Positions 1 to 10,064 of a stretch of 64,000 nt of DNA are shown one piece after another (position 1 is the stretch's first letter; every line of letters begins with the position of its first letter). Below the pieces are notes generated by a model. The model was given only the letters and a program-made list of their open reading frames with translations. It ran no database searches and was not told the origin of the DNA. A program made the translations under genes and the position numbers. Location: the NCBI RefSeq assembly GCF_030936135.1, contig NW_026776913.1:124001-188000 (forward strand). The letters are read 5' to 3'. Source of the stretch: Gavia stellata (lineage: Eukaryota; Chordata; Aves; Gaviiformes; Gaviidae).

Positions 1-189
1 GATGATGTGGGAGACGGTGTCGAAAGCCTTGCTGAAGCCAAGGCAGACAACATCCACTGCCCTCCCCGCATCTATCCATCCAGACATGTCATCGTAGGAG
101 GCTATCAGATTGGTCAGACATTACTTTTCTTGGTGAATCCATGTTGACTACTTCTGATAACCTTCTTTTCCTCCTGGTGCTTTGAGGTG
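1..189 (-). repeat. CR1 LINE fragment, reverse transcriptase region
   Basis: Read on the minus strand this encodes the start of the CR1 ORF2 reverse transcriptase, including the familiar [13 protein letters not shown] stretch near the window edge and SQHGFTKK near position 130. The element is cut by the window start. At about 186-190 it meets a CR1 endonuclease piece in the opposite orientation. The same back-to-back junction recurs near 46,640, so the composite was duplicated after it formed. Confidence 0.85.
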
Positions 190-795
190 ACGCCCAGAAC
201 GAGCAGCACAGGGAATAAACACGAAGAATTGGAGATCTGTGTGCGGTCGCAGGGCCATGATCTCATTGCAATGACTGAGACATGGTGGGATAGCTCACAT
301 GACTGGAATGTTGTCATGGATGGCTGTGTTCTTTTTAGGAAAGATAGGCCAGCAAGGGGAGGTGGTGGAGTTGCTCTTTATGTGGAGAGTGCAACTGGAA
401 TGTATCGAGCTCTCCCTGGGGGCAGATGAGGAGCGAGTTGAGAGCTTGTGGGTAAGGATTAAGGGGCAGGCTGACATGAGAGATGCTGTTGTGGGTGTTG
501 ATTACAGGCCACCTGATCAGGGTGGGGAAAATGATGAGGCCTTCTACAGAGAGCTGAGAGTCATCTCACCATCACAGGTCTCAGTTCTCCTGCGAGATTT
601 CACTCACCCTGATACCTGCTGGGAAGTCTTCACAGCCAGGCATTTACAGTCCGGGAGGTTCCCCCAGTGTATTGATGATAACTTTTTGACTCAGGTGGTG
701 GAGGAGCCAACAAGGAGAGGTGTTCTACTGGACCTAGTACTGACAAACAAAGAGTGACTGGTGAGGGACATGAAGGTTGGGGGCACCCTCGGCTG
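190..795 (+). repeat. CR1 LINE fragment, ORF2 endonuclease
   Basis: The plus strand encodes the N-terminal endonuclease of CR1 ORF2 in two overlapping frames. Visible motifs are MTETWWDSSHDW, LFRKDRPARGGGGVALYV and, near the end, RRGVLLDLVLTNKE. A frame change near 420 shows it is dead. It is closely similar to 46,650-47,220, but here the CR1 match stops at about 795, where the other copy continues into the ORF2 linker. Confidence 0.85.
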
Positions 796-1312
796 TACTG
801 GGCCAAAGCTTCTAGTTCCTCTTGTTTATTCTGCATGCTGCACGCATTAGTATAAACACACTTCAAATGTGCTCCATTGTACTCAGCACATCATGGAGCA
901 GACTGAAGGACCTCGCTAGCACAGCATCCCTCCAACATTGGTGTGCCACCCCCAGGTTTATCTCTGGTGAGCCTGGTTTTATCCCTTTCCCCCTTCAAAT
1001 CCAATTTAAAGCTCTTTCAAGGAGCCCTGCTAGCTCCTCGGCAAAGATTCTTTTCCTCTTCTGGGACAGGTGTACCCCATCTGTTGACAGCAGGCCTGGT
1101 GTTGTGTAGACCGACTCATGATCAAAAATCCCCAAATCCTGCTGGTGACACCAGGCTCAGAGCCAGGTATTGATCTGCTGGCTCGTCCTGTTTCTTTCTT
1201 CATCATTTCCTGCAACTGGAAGGACAGAGGAGAGCACTACTTGTGCCTCTGATCCCTTAACCAGTCATCCCAAGGCCCTGAATTCTCTCTTGATTGCCCT
1301 TGGACTTCTTAT
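796..1312 (-). repeat. CR1 LINE fragment, end of ORF1 and start of ORF2
   Basis: The minus strand reads GVHLSQ, then FAEELAGLLERALN (about 970-1,080). This is the C-terminal end of the SGNH/GDSL esterase-like domain of CR1 ORF1. About 130 bases further on it reads NACSMQNKQEELEALAQ (about 800-850), the start of ORF2. Stops and frame changes make it a relic. In minus-strand order it precedes the inverted endonuclease at 190-795, so this end looks like one CR1 with a flipped middle, or several pieces joined together. Confidence 0.7.
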
Positions 1313-1500
1313 TGCAACTTATTGGAACAGGCTGCCCAGGGAGGTGATGGAGTCACCAGCACTGGAGGGGTTCCAGGAACCTGTGGACGTGGCACTGCGG
1401 GACATGGTTTAGTGGGCATGGTGGTGTTGGGGTGGTGGTTGGACCTGGTGATCTTACAGGTCTTTTCCAACCTTAATGATTCTGTGATTCTGTGATTCAT
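1313..1500 (+). repeat. CR1 LINE 3' end
   Basis: This is a typical CR1 3' end. It runs from the 'tggaacaggctgcccaggga' region through 'cttttccaacct' to a short tail of ATTCTGTG repeats at 1,479-1,496. It abuts the minus-strand CR1 piece at about 1,312. Confidence 0.85.
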
Positions 1501-3600
1501 TGCTGCTGACATGAAAAAGCAAGAATGGATGATAATGCGAGGGCTGTACCAGGGTAGGAATTTTTCCCATCACATCTTTAACGCAGACCCTAGGGAGGCA
1601 GCAGACTTCCCAAAGAAGTGGGTCCAGTCTGCCTGTTGGGCCTTCTGTTCCCCTCAGGAGAGAGTCTCCTATGACAGTGGCCCATCTTTTTCTCTTTATG
1701 GAAGTGGTTTTGACACAGGAGTAGTCTGACTTAACCTTGGGGACACCTTCAACCTAGATGAAACTTCGTCCTCGTCATTATTGGGTTCCACTTGCAGATT
1801 CTCGTACCTGTTGTGCAAGGACACCTGGGAAGGTGGGGTAGTGATGGAGGAGATGCGTCTGTTGTGCCAGGCAGGAACCTGTCGCCGTTTCCCCCTATCC
1901 CTTGAGTGACCGCGTTCAGCCAGGTGGAGAGAGGATAGGGAATCCTCCATATGATGTGTCTGGTCTGCCTGACAGGCTTGTTCCAGGAAAGGTAGGGTGT
2001 GTTTCCAGCATGTTCCCAATGGACCTCTGTCTGCAAAGACTCGACAGTCACAGTGGATGCAGAGTTTAGAGAGGCCATGGCGTTCTGCTGGGTAGATACC
2101 ATATCTCCCTGGTCAAGCCAGTGGAGTTACAGCGCCCTTCCTGCACGCCCTTCCACGTGAACTGCCCCGCAAACTGCCGTGCCACGCCCTTTCTGATGCA
2201 CCACACCGCATTTGTCTGCCCTGCTCGTGGCACTCCCTAGGGTTTTATTTTATACATGTGGGGGCTTGGCCACCACCGCTCCTGGCCCTACCCAGGTCTC
2301 GTTGGCCGCTGTCACGTTAGCTGCTGGCTTCTGATGGGTCTCTCCACTCCCCTGAGGTGTCCCTGGTTCAGGAAAGCCCCTGTACACTCTATACCCTGTA
2401 CAGTGCTAGAGTGCTCTGCTGCAGATCATGCCTGCACCAGAGCTGCTCACCTCAGCCACCATCACAACCCATCTCCAAGGACAGCCTGGTCAGGATGTCC
2501 TGGGAGCATGCAGGCGGGCCATGGTGGCCAGCTACAAGCAAAGACATGCACTGCAGGTGCCTGCATGGGCTCAGAGCAGGGCACGAGGAGACACCCTACA
2601 CCCAGCACAGAGGCCCCGTGGCAGTGCCCGTTGGCTGACACCGAGCTGGGGACTGTGGGACAAGAAGATGAGACCTTTGCAGCTGAGTGGTCCCCACATG
2701 GTCCCAGAGCCCCACAGTGCAGGCGCTGCATGGACCAGAGAGCATCAAAGGACAGGGAAACACTCCCCCGACACAGTCCACACAGCAGCCCTCTGTGCCT
2801 GCTCCCCCAGCAGCCCCCTATGTGCAGCCCCCCACCACTGCCTCCCCTGCACAACCTCCGTCGTGTCCCATGGGACCACCAGCAGACAGCCCTGCTGTGG
2901 GATCCGGGGGTCTGGCCCAGGTGAGAGGCTGGGCAGAGCTGGCCATGCCCCAGTACCCTGAGCCCAGCAGGAGGACGGAGCTGGCCACGCAAGAAAGGCC
3001 CCTCCCCAGGGCTGGGGTGTGTGGGCAGACATGGAAAAGTGCCCCGCTCTGCTCCCTGCCAGCCCTGCTCCCCAGGACAGCATGAGAGCCCAGGCCCTGG
3101 GGCTCCTCAGGCAGCTCCCGCATTTCTCCACTCCCCCTTCCCTGTGCCTGCTGCGTCCTCACTGGCTCCCATGGGACTGCAGAGTCTTGGTTTGTGGGTA
3201 CCTGGGTTTAGCGCTTTACACTGGGGGACTTCACCTCTGAGGGGGTTTCACCTTCTGAGTCCCCATTCACAGCCCACCCCAGGGCACATGGACAGTGCCT
3301 GTCCTCTCCTGAGCCCTCCACATTCCTTTCCAGAGGCACTGACATCTGCTATCAGCCCTGTAATACCTCTGGCAGCCGGAGGAAGGGGACTGGGAGCTCA
3401 CGCACCATCTCCACTGCCTCTGGACACCAGGAAGGTGGTTTTCAGACAAGTTCTTAGTGTCCCAGGTGTGATTCGAACAAATGGTCGCAAACACAGTGAG
3501 AACAGAAGGAGAAAACTTCCAAAGGTCCAATTCCTTTGGACTGTTGTTGGCTTGAGCTTTACAAGGAAAGCTCAGCCGTCAGGCACTGCACTCAGGAGAC
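1501..3600. other. Intergenic stretch, no gene recognised
   Basis: The stretch from 1,500 to 2,250 shows nothing recognisable. From 2,250 to 3,450 it becomes GC-rich and several overlapping ORFs are open in different frames and on both strands, which is what GC-rich non-coding DNA gives; none shows a domain. Positions 2,455-2,690 resemble 44,130-44,370 in inverted orientation, so at least that part is a low-copy repeat. Confidence 0.5.
2455..2690 (+). repeat. Low-copy repeat, inverted partner at 44.1-44.4 kb
   Basis: A core around 2,570-2,605 (gggctcagagcagggcacga and the following gacaccctacac) recurs almost unchanged on the minus strand near 44,230-44,275. Flanking sequence is recognisably similar for about 230 bases. 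The family is not identified. Confidence 0.6.
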
Positions 3601-3605
3601 TGCCT

Positions 3606-3611
3606 TTTATT
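3606..3611 (-). terminator. Candidate poly(A) signal of OR-A
   Basis: AATAAA on the minus strand lies about 200 bases past the OR-A stop codon. The local context (minus strand ...tagcatctctgaaataaaa) resembles the context of the signal after OR-C (...tagcatttctgaaataaaa), so the 3' flanks appear related. Confidence 0.5.
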
Positions 3612-3809
3612 TCAGAGATGCTATTAGAGAGGCCAGACGTGACACAGTGTTCAACACATTTGTGAAAGGGTCAGACCCAACAGGAACAAGCCTCAAGAGC
3701 AGTGGTATGAACCCCAGCAATTACTGCCAGGTAGGATTATCATAGGGGAAAAAAGCACAATCCTGGGCTAAGAGAATCTCTGGGCACTCCACAGAGAAGG
3801 GGAGGCAGG

Positions 3810-4745
3810 TTATTGTTGATGGAGCAATGTCCATTGCATCAGTTTCCTTAGGGCCTCCTTCAGCTCCTGGTTCCTCATGCTGTAGATGAGGGGGTTCACT
3901 GCTGGAGGCATCACCGAGTACAGAACTGCCACCAACAGGTCGAGGGATGGGGAAGAGATGGAGGGGGGCTTCAGGTAGGCAAATATGCCAGTGCTGAGGA
4001 ACAGGGAGACCACAGCTAGGTGAGGGAGGCACGTGGAAAAGGCTTTGTGCCGTCCCTGCTCAGAGGGGATCCTCAGCACGGCCCTCAAGATCTGCACATA
4101 GGACAGCACGATGAAAACAAAACAACCAACACTGAAAGAAGCGCTAACCACAAGAAGCCCAACTTCCCTGAGGTAGGTGTCTGAGCAGGAGAGCTTGAGG
4201 TTCTGGGGAACTTCACAGAAGAACTGATTTACAGCATTGCCTTGGCAGAGTGGTAGTGAAAATGTATTGGCTGTGTGCAGCACAGCGTAGAGCAACCCAC
4301 TGCCCCAGGCAGCTGCTGCCATGTGGACACAAGCTCTGCTGCCCAGGAGGGACCCGTAGTGCAGGGGTTTGCAGATGGCAATGTAGCGGTCGTAGGCCAT
4401 GATGGTGAGAAGACAATACTCCCCTACAATAAAGAACAGAAAGAAAAAGACCTGGGCAGCACATCCTGAGTAGGAGATGGCCCTGGTGTCCCAGAGGGAA
4501 TTGGCCATGGCTTTGGGAACAGTGGTGGAGATGGAGCCCAGGTCGAGGAGGGAGAGGTTGAGGAGGAAGAAGTACATGGGGCTGTGGAGGTGGTGGTCGC
4601 AGGCTATGGCGGTGATGATGAGGCCATTGCCCAGGAGGGCAGCCAGGTAGATGCCCAGGAAGAGGCAGAAGTGCAAGAGCTGCAGCTCCCGCGTGTCTGC
4701 GAATGCCAGGAGGAGGAACTGGGTGATGGAGCTGCTGTTGGACAT
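3810..4745 (-). CDS. Olfactory receptor OR-A, OR14-like (311 aa)
   Basis: Seven-pass G-protein-coupled odorant receptor, expected in cilia of olfactory neurons coupled to Golf and cAMP. The exon is open from the ATG at 4,745 to TAA at 3,810, the normal OR length. Visible marks: N-glycosylation site NSS at residue 3; GN of TM1 at 39-40; SPMYFFLLNLSLLDL at 55-69; Cys95 of the loop disulfide; MAYDRYIAIC at 116-125; CSD with spaced Cys at 187; SYVQILRAVL at 215-224; KAFSTCLPHLAVV at 234-246; NPLIYSMRNQE of TM7 at 284-294. I chose MSNSSS as start because all five paralogues begin there. The in-frame ATG at 4,832 lies upstream of the predicted splice acceptor (4,770) and so is intronic. Bird gamma-c/OR14 assignment is by recognition of the family sequence; the ligand cannot be predicted. 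Confidence 0.93.
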   Translation of the reverse strand: MSNSSSITQFLLLAFADTRELQLLHFCLFLGIYLAALLGNGLIITAIACDHHLHSPMYFFLLNLSLLDLGSISTTVPKAMANSLWDTRAISYSGCAAQVFFFLFFIVGEYCLLTIMAYDRYIAICKPLHYGSLLGSRACVHMAAAAWGSGLLYAVLHTANTFSLPLCQGNAVNQFFCEVPQNLKLSCSDTYLREVGLLVVSASFSVGCFVFIVLSYVQILRAVLRIPSEQGRHKAFSTCLPHLAVVSLFLSTGIFAYLKPPSISSPSLDLLVAVLYSVMPPAVNPLIYSMRNQELKEALRKLMQWTLLHQQ

Positions 4746-7700
4746 TTGCTGTCTCTTGGTCTGGGGGCTCTGTCCAAAAAAGGAAAAAACAGGAAAAATT
4801 AGGACAGATTTCTCTGAGAAAACCCACTCCATTTTTCATAGCACCCCCCCCCAGTTGGAATACATTTCCTTTCTATAGTTTGTGCTGGCTGAGTGTGCTG
4901 TGAGGAGCAGGAGCTCTGCCCTTCTGCTGCTGAGGAGTCAGCTTTGCTCTGCTGCAGTGGGTACATGGGAGCTGGTTTGTGACAGCTCCAATGTTCACAG
5001 GGCATGTCAGATGTAATCCATCTTTCATGGAAAAGTTCAATATCTGCACTCATGACTCATGGGAGAACGTGGGCTGTGCCAGAGAGGCTTAACATGACTT
5101 TCTTACAATTTTGTCTATGTTTTTTCACAGAGCTGCAGTGTCCATCAGCCCTTTTCCCATCCATCCTGTGTTTTCATTTTCCTGCCTTGAAGTTGACTTC
5201 ACACACAAATTAATCTTTTAAAAAAAAAACCCTAAACCTGGACTCTGATGAGACCAGAGGAGCTCTCTTTCAAAGGACAGCTCTGCAAACTCTTCTCCAG
5301 CCCAGCCCAGAGGTGGAGGTGTGATGGAGAGGGCAGGACACGACCCCTCCCAGAGAGAGGCAACTGACTCTGCGAGGAGAGTGCCGACCCCCAAGGAAAG
5401 GCTCCGCACTCCCGAGGATCCCACAGCAGAGCTGCGCCTTTCTGGGGGGCAGCTTGCAAGCCCTGCAGGACAGGCAAAGCAGAGACTCGGGGGTCCCTCC
5501 GATGGGAGGTTCTACAGAGAGAGTCAGCTCATTGCCCCGCAGACAGTGCCCAGCAGACATCTGCAGGGAAACACAGAAAGAGAGCTGCCTGAGCGCACCC
5601 TCCCCCTGTGCTTGTTTGCAGTGTCCTCCCAACCCCGTCCCTGTCTCTGCTGCCTGCAGCTGTCCCTGCCAGGAGCTGGTTCTCTGTCCCCTGTGTCTCC
5701 TCCCTGGCAGTGCTCACAGAGCCCATCCCACCCGCTGCCTGCTCAGCTCTGCCCTGCAGAGCCCTCCCTGCAGCAGGACACTGCCCAGGGGCATCTCTGG
5801 GTGTGCAGGCTCTGAGGGGAACATCAGACCAGCCCTGGCGAGGCTGGAAAAGTGACACTGATGCTGTCTGTGACCACGGCATGGTGATTTCCAATACTCC
5901 CCGCTTTATTCACCTCTAAGAGGAACAGACTTGGAATTTCAGTGCCTCCTCCGGAAATGAGAGATTAATTTCTATGTGCCATTGCCCACCCAGACAACCC
6001 AGAGGAGAAGAGTGAAAGACCAGGATCCTTCCCTTTCAGGCAGGCCCTGCCTTGCTGTGCTTCCTGAAAAGTCTCCTGGGAAGATCCTGCAGTGATCTGG
6101 AGCTGTGATCAGCCCTGACCCACACAGCACCCTCTCAACAGCAGAAGCACCCTGCCATTGCACTGGTCTCTCCTTCCACCCCCAGCTTCTCCCCACAGCG
6201 CCGTGGGGAGCTCCCCGGGCAGGCTGAGTGCTGACCCTGGCAGGCGGCAGAGTCCCTGCCCCAGCACCCAGCCCCGGGGGTGCAGGGACCCTGCTCGGAA
6301 GGACAGCCCTGGGCACCCCTGGCTGCACACCCACCTTCACACCCTGCAGCCGTCCCTGGCAGAAGGCAGCCCTCATGCCCTGTCCCTCTGATGGTGCAGC
6401 AGGGAAGCCCTGCTCTGGGGCACCTCCTCCTCCTCTACACTGGAGAACCTGTGGCAGTTCTTCCTAAAAGGTCTCAGAGTTTGTGGGATGTACCATCATT
6501 AGGAGATCTGTCCGTGAACTATACCTAAATTGCTCTTTAGCCAGAGACTTACCGTGTCAAGGGCTGTGAAGATTTCTCCTCCAGTGAGCTCGCCTCTGTC
6601 CTCCCACCCCAGACTGCCTTTAACCTCTCTCTGCCTTGATCCTCTCCCCTCGGTGCCTGCAGGCAGTGCCCTCAGCCCTGCTGCGCTTTGCAGAGGAGCT
6701 GCTCCTGGGCAGAGCTGTCTCTCCTCAGCGCTGCCCGCTTGCCCTGAGCTCCCTCCATCCCAGGAGCCCGGCCCAGCTCAGCAGCAGAGGAGCAGCCCAA
6801 GGCGGCACTTTCTCTGCCCCTCGGGGCTCCCCCCAGGGGTCCCTGGGGCTCCAGGGGAACCTGCTGTGAAACAGGCTGGAGCAATCACTGAGGTTCCCTC
6901 CCGCAGCTGGGGAGAGACACTTCTTCCCAGCACTGTCATTTCCCTGCTGAGAGACAGAGTCACGCCTAAATATCAACTTTTCTTGGCCCATCTTTAGACA
7001 GGACAGCCAGACAGGGACAGGCAGGGATCTCCTTTACCCCTGCTGAGGGAAGGGATGCAGCTGAGCCCGACAAGGCATCTCATCCTGGGTTTGGAGTGCT
7101 GGGGCTGGAAGGGCACTCAGCTCCCTCCCATGCACACCACAGACCCACAGCAGGTGGGATTCCTCCTGCCCCCCTTCAGGTGGACACACAATAGGCACCT
7201 GCATGTGAGCTCCTGCTCTCAGCTCCCATGGTAATTAATGGAGCTGGAGGCCAGGAGTGAGCTGTTCAGATGCAGTTGTCTGGTGACATCTGAGGTGCCA
7301 GAGGTGGTCAAAGATGTGTGCCGGTAATAGAGACAGACTGAAGATACGTGCAGGCTGATGTAGAGACAGGCCAACATCTGGGGCATCTTCTTGGAGGCTC
7401 TTGGGAATTTCCTTTGGCCAACTGAAAGGACAGCTGCTGCCCAAATTAAGGGCAACTGAACCTGTCCCTACTCGTTATGTTCAGCTCAGCCTATAGAGAT
7501 ATTCATAGGATGGAATGCAGTCGTATGCCATAGGGAGAGCTCAGTCTCTTTCTTCCTCTCCTCCAGGTGCTGGATTCACTAGACCTTCACTGACTGTATT
7601 GGCAGCTGTTTCGTGTTCATCCCCACATTGTGGTACAGAATTCAAGGCAGCTGCTCAATGTAATGTTCAAATCCAGGCCCACAGAGCTACATGAGATGCC

Positions 7701-7810
7701 AGGGCTGGCAAGAAAATCACAGGACCACCAGGAAAGCAATTCCCATTCAGGGTGGGTGCGTGACAAGACACCCCAGTTGGCATTGCAGAGAATGTGATTT
7801 AGTGCCTGTG
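4746..7810 (-). repeat. OR upstream cassette, copy A
   Basis: The region upstream of OR-A is shared with the regions upstream of the other four ORs, always in the same orientation to the receptor. The best-kept part is 6,150-6,960, GC-rich, around the splice donor. It probably holds the promoter and the non-coding first exon, but I see no reliable TATA box. Beyond 7,810 only OR-E's copy continues. Confidence 0.75.
4770..6552 (-). other. Predicted 5'-UTR intron of OR-A
   Basis: On the minus strand a GTAAGT donor (6,547-6,552, preceded by GACACG) pairs with a pyrimidine-rich acceptor ending ...TTTTTGGACAG at 4,770. Both sites are at the same place in OR-D and OR-E, with introns of nearly equal length (about 1.78-1.80 kb). 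No coding is expected upstream. A poly(C) run lies about 80 bases before the acceptor. Confidence 0.65.
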
Positions 7811-9776
7811 TGCCATTGCTGTTGCCATCACTCAGAGGCATCAGTTATCAGATGTTATCAGAGAGGCAACGTCTGCCCCTTCTCTGCCCAACAGCTGCAG
7901 GCATTGCGTGAACACAAAGCACATCACACAGGGATCTGTACTGACTCCCTTGATGATACAGTCCAGGAACAGAACAATCCTTTTCTCACTGTGCCTGCAC
8001 ACATCTTGTCTTCAAAGACAGCATCCTCCAACCACAGCAATGGTCCATATCAAAACTCAATTGACACTCAACAGGGAATTCAAGGGCACCAAGATGAGCT
8101 GTTGCTGTTTCAGGAAGAGTTAAGGAAGAGACTGAGAGAGTGTGGAACCACTTCTAAGTTTAGTAAGAGTAGGTGTAGACAGATCTGAGATGCTCTGTGT
8201 CCCCTTTGCCTCAGTTTCCACCAGCAAGGTCTCCCAGGCCTTTGTGCTTTGAGGCAGGGCTCTGGAGGAGAACAACCAGCTGTGAATGGGGATGAAGCCA
8301 GGGGTTACCTGAGCAAACCGCACACCTACCAGTCCATTGGACCGTAGGGGCTGCATCCAAGTGTGCTGGGAGAGTTCTTCACCAGTAGATCCTGGTCCAT
8401 GATGATCCCAGTAAGGAAGGTACTCAGACTCTGTGAGGTATCATTTAAAATGCAGTGAGGGCTAAGATTATAAAGAGAGAATAGTATAGGTAATCTTTTA
8501 TCAAGTTAGGTGGTGGGATGCCTAGGTGGTGTAGCATCAGATGGGACTCCCAGCCATGCGCAGCACGCCATGCAGACCCCATCCAGAGAAAAGAGTCTCC
8601 TGTTTTGGTCAATCAAACTCTTACTGTATTCTCTTACGAGGAAACGAGACTATGCCTCTTCTCCACGTTCAGTCAGAAATGATGTTCTCATGAGACCTTC
8701 CTGCTGCATTGTCAGACAGAGACAAGGCCATGCAGGTGCCGTGATGGCCGGTACCGAGTGGGAGCTGCCCGCAGGGTGCACTGTGACAAGGAGCTGCCGA
8801 GGTTGTCCTGTGCCCAAGGGATCTCTGCAGCACAGTACAGGTGTGGAGGCCACGCTGTACACGCAGCACAGCATAGCACTAATTGCTCGGTGGACGATGG
8901 TCTTCTGGTCAGGACCAGTGATCAGGTTTCCCTGGGAGAAGTCTGCGCTCCACCCCGGTGCCACGGCTGAGGTGCTGCAGCCCAAAGGTGCATGGCCAGG
9001 AGGAGCTGGAGCACAGGCAGGAGGAGCTGAAGCCCCAGGACGTGTCACTCTACTGTGATGGTTTGGGATTAAATGAGAAGTGGTGAATCAGCTTGCTGAG
9101 CTGGGGTGCTGCAGTGGAGGGATACAGGCTCTGATGGAGAAGGTGACAGGGAGGACAAGACTAGGGGGGAAGCACCCTGTGTGAAGGAAGAGCTAGGATA
9201 TATGGAGCTCCTCTATGAGATGGGCCACAGGTTGGGCCAGCTTCTGTGAGTGAGGATGAGAAGATAAGTCAGTAAGGGTGACATGGTCTCGGCACTCATA
9301 GCCTACTTTGTCAGGGAGAGGAAACAGCAAAAGTCCTCTCTCAGCAAGCCGAGGAAGTCTCCAGGTTAAGGAGCAGGTTCCTGTGGGGGACTGTAAGTGC
9401 CCTGGCATTCCCTGGCCAGGCAAAGCGACAGGATGCCGGCAGCCTGGAAGCTCCTGGGACAAGTTCCTAACAGAGCTGCCAGGTAGGGACAACAAGGGGG
9501 ATGCTCACCTGGAGCCGGTACTGGTAAACAAGGAAATAGTGGGGTCCCAGGTGTCAAAGGAAGGCCAGCAGCAGAGCACAGGCTGGTGGACTCCAGAGGA
9601 GAAGACTTTGATGTACGGGGGGACTGATCCAGGTGGTGCCATGGGAAGAAGCTCTGAAGGGGGAAGGAGCTCAGGAAATGTGATAGGCCTTGCAGGACAG
9701 CCTCTTCCGAGCACAAGAAGGTTCTCTCTGAATACCTATGGAAAGGAAACATTCATCTGTTGGCCAGCATTGCTCT
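7811..9776. other. Gene-free part of the duplication
   Basis: Several ORFs of 70-180 codons are open on both strands, but their frames break between this copy and 58,630-60,415, so none is under coding constraint. No known domain or repeat is recognised. Confidence 0.5.
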
Positions 9777-10064
9777 GACGGCCAAGAGCATCCCGGCTTG
9801 TATCAGAAATAGTGTTGCCGGCAGTACTAGGGAAGTGATTGTCCCCCTGTAGAGAGGTGGGTGCTGGTCTCTTTTCCTCAAATGACAAGGGAATGGACAA
9901 GAGGAAACAGCCACAAGTTGTGCCATGGGATTCTTAGAGTGTGGTTGAGGCACTGAGGGACATGGTTTAGTGGTGGACTTAACAGGGTTAGGTTTACAGT
10001 TGGACTTGATGATCTTAAAGGTCTTTTCCAACCTAAACCATTCTATGAATCGATGATTCTATGA
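9777..10064 (+). repeat. CR1 LINE 3' fragment with internal deletion
   Basis: The match starts at 'ggcttgtatcagaaatagtg' and ends with ATTCTATGAATCGATGATTCTATGA. It is the same insertion as 60,416-60,804 (shared ends and flanks), so it predates the duplication. Here about 100 bases around 9,930 are missing relative to that copy. Confidence 0.85.

Noticed and set aside
2256-3665. ORFs of 130-220 codons in GC-rich DNA
   Set aside because: Overlapping frames on both strands, proline- and cysteine-rich low-complexity translations, no domains or exon signals.
4746-4832. Upstream in-frame ATG of OR-A (and the like in OR-B at 17,388, OR-C at 31,963, OR-D at 40,495)
   Set aside because: The extra residues are upstream of the predicted splice acceptor and are made of its pyrimidine tract; OR-E lacks the extension and all five share MSN(N/S)SS as a natural start.
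5321-6467. Many ORFs of 70-160 codons across the GC-rich cassette in all units
   Set aside because: They overlap in several frames on both strands and differ by frameshifts among copies.
6725-6991. Sense-strand ORF in the OR cassette (88 codons in A and E, 123 in C)
   Set aside because: Length and frame change between copies and the start is lost in D, while the DNA stays similar; it is non-coding sequence around the first exon.
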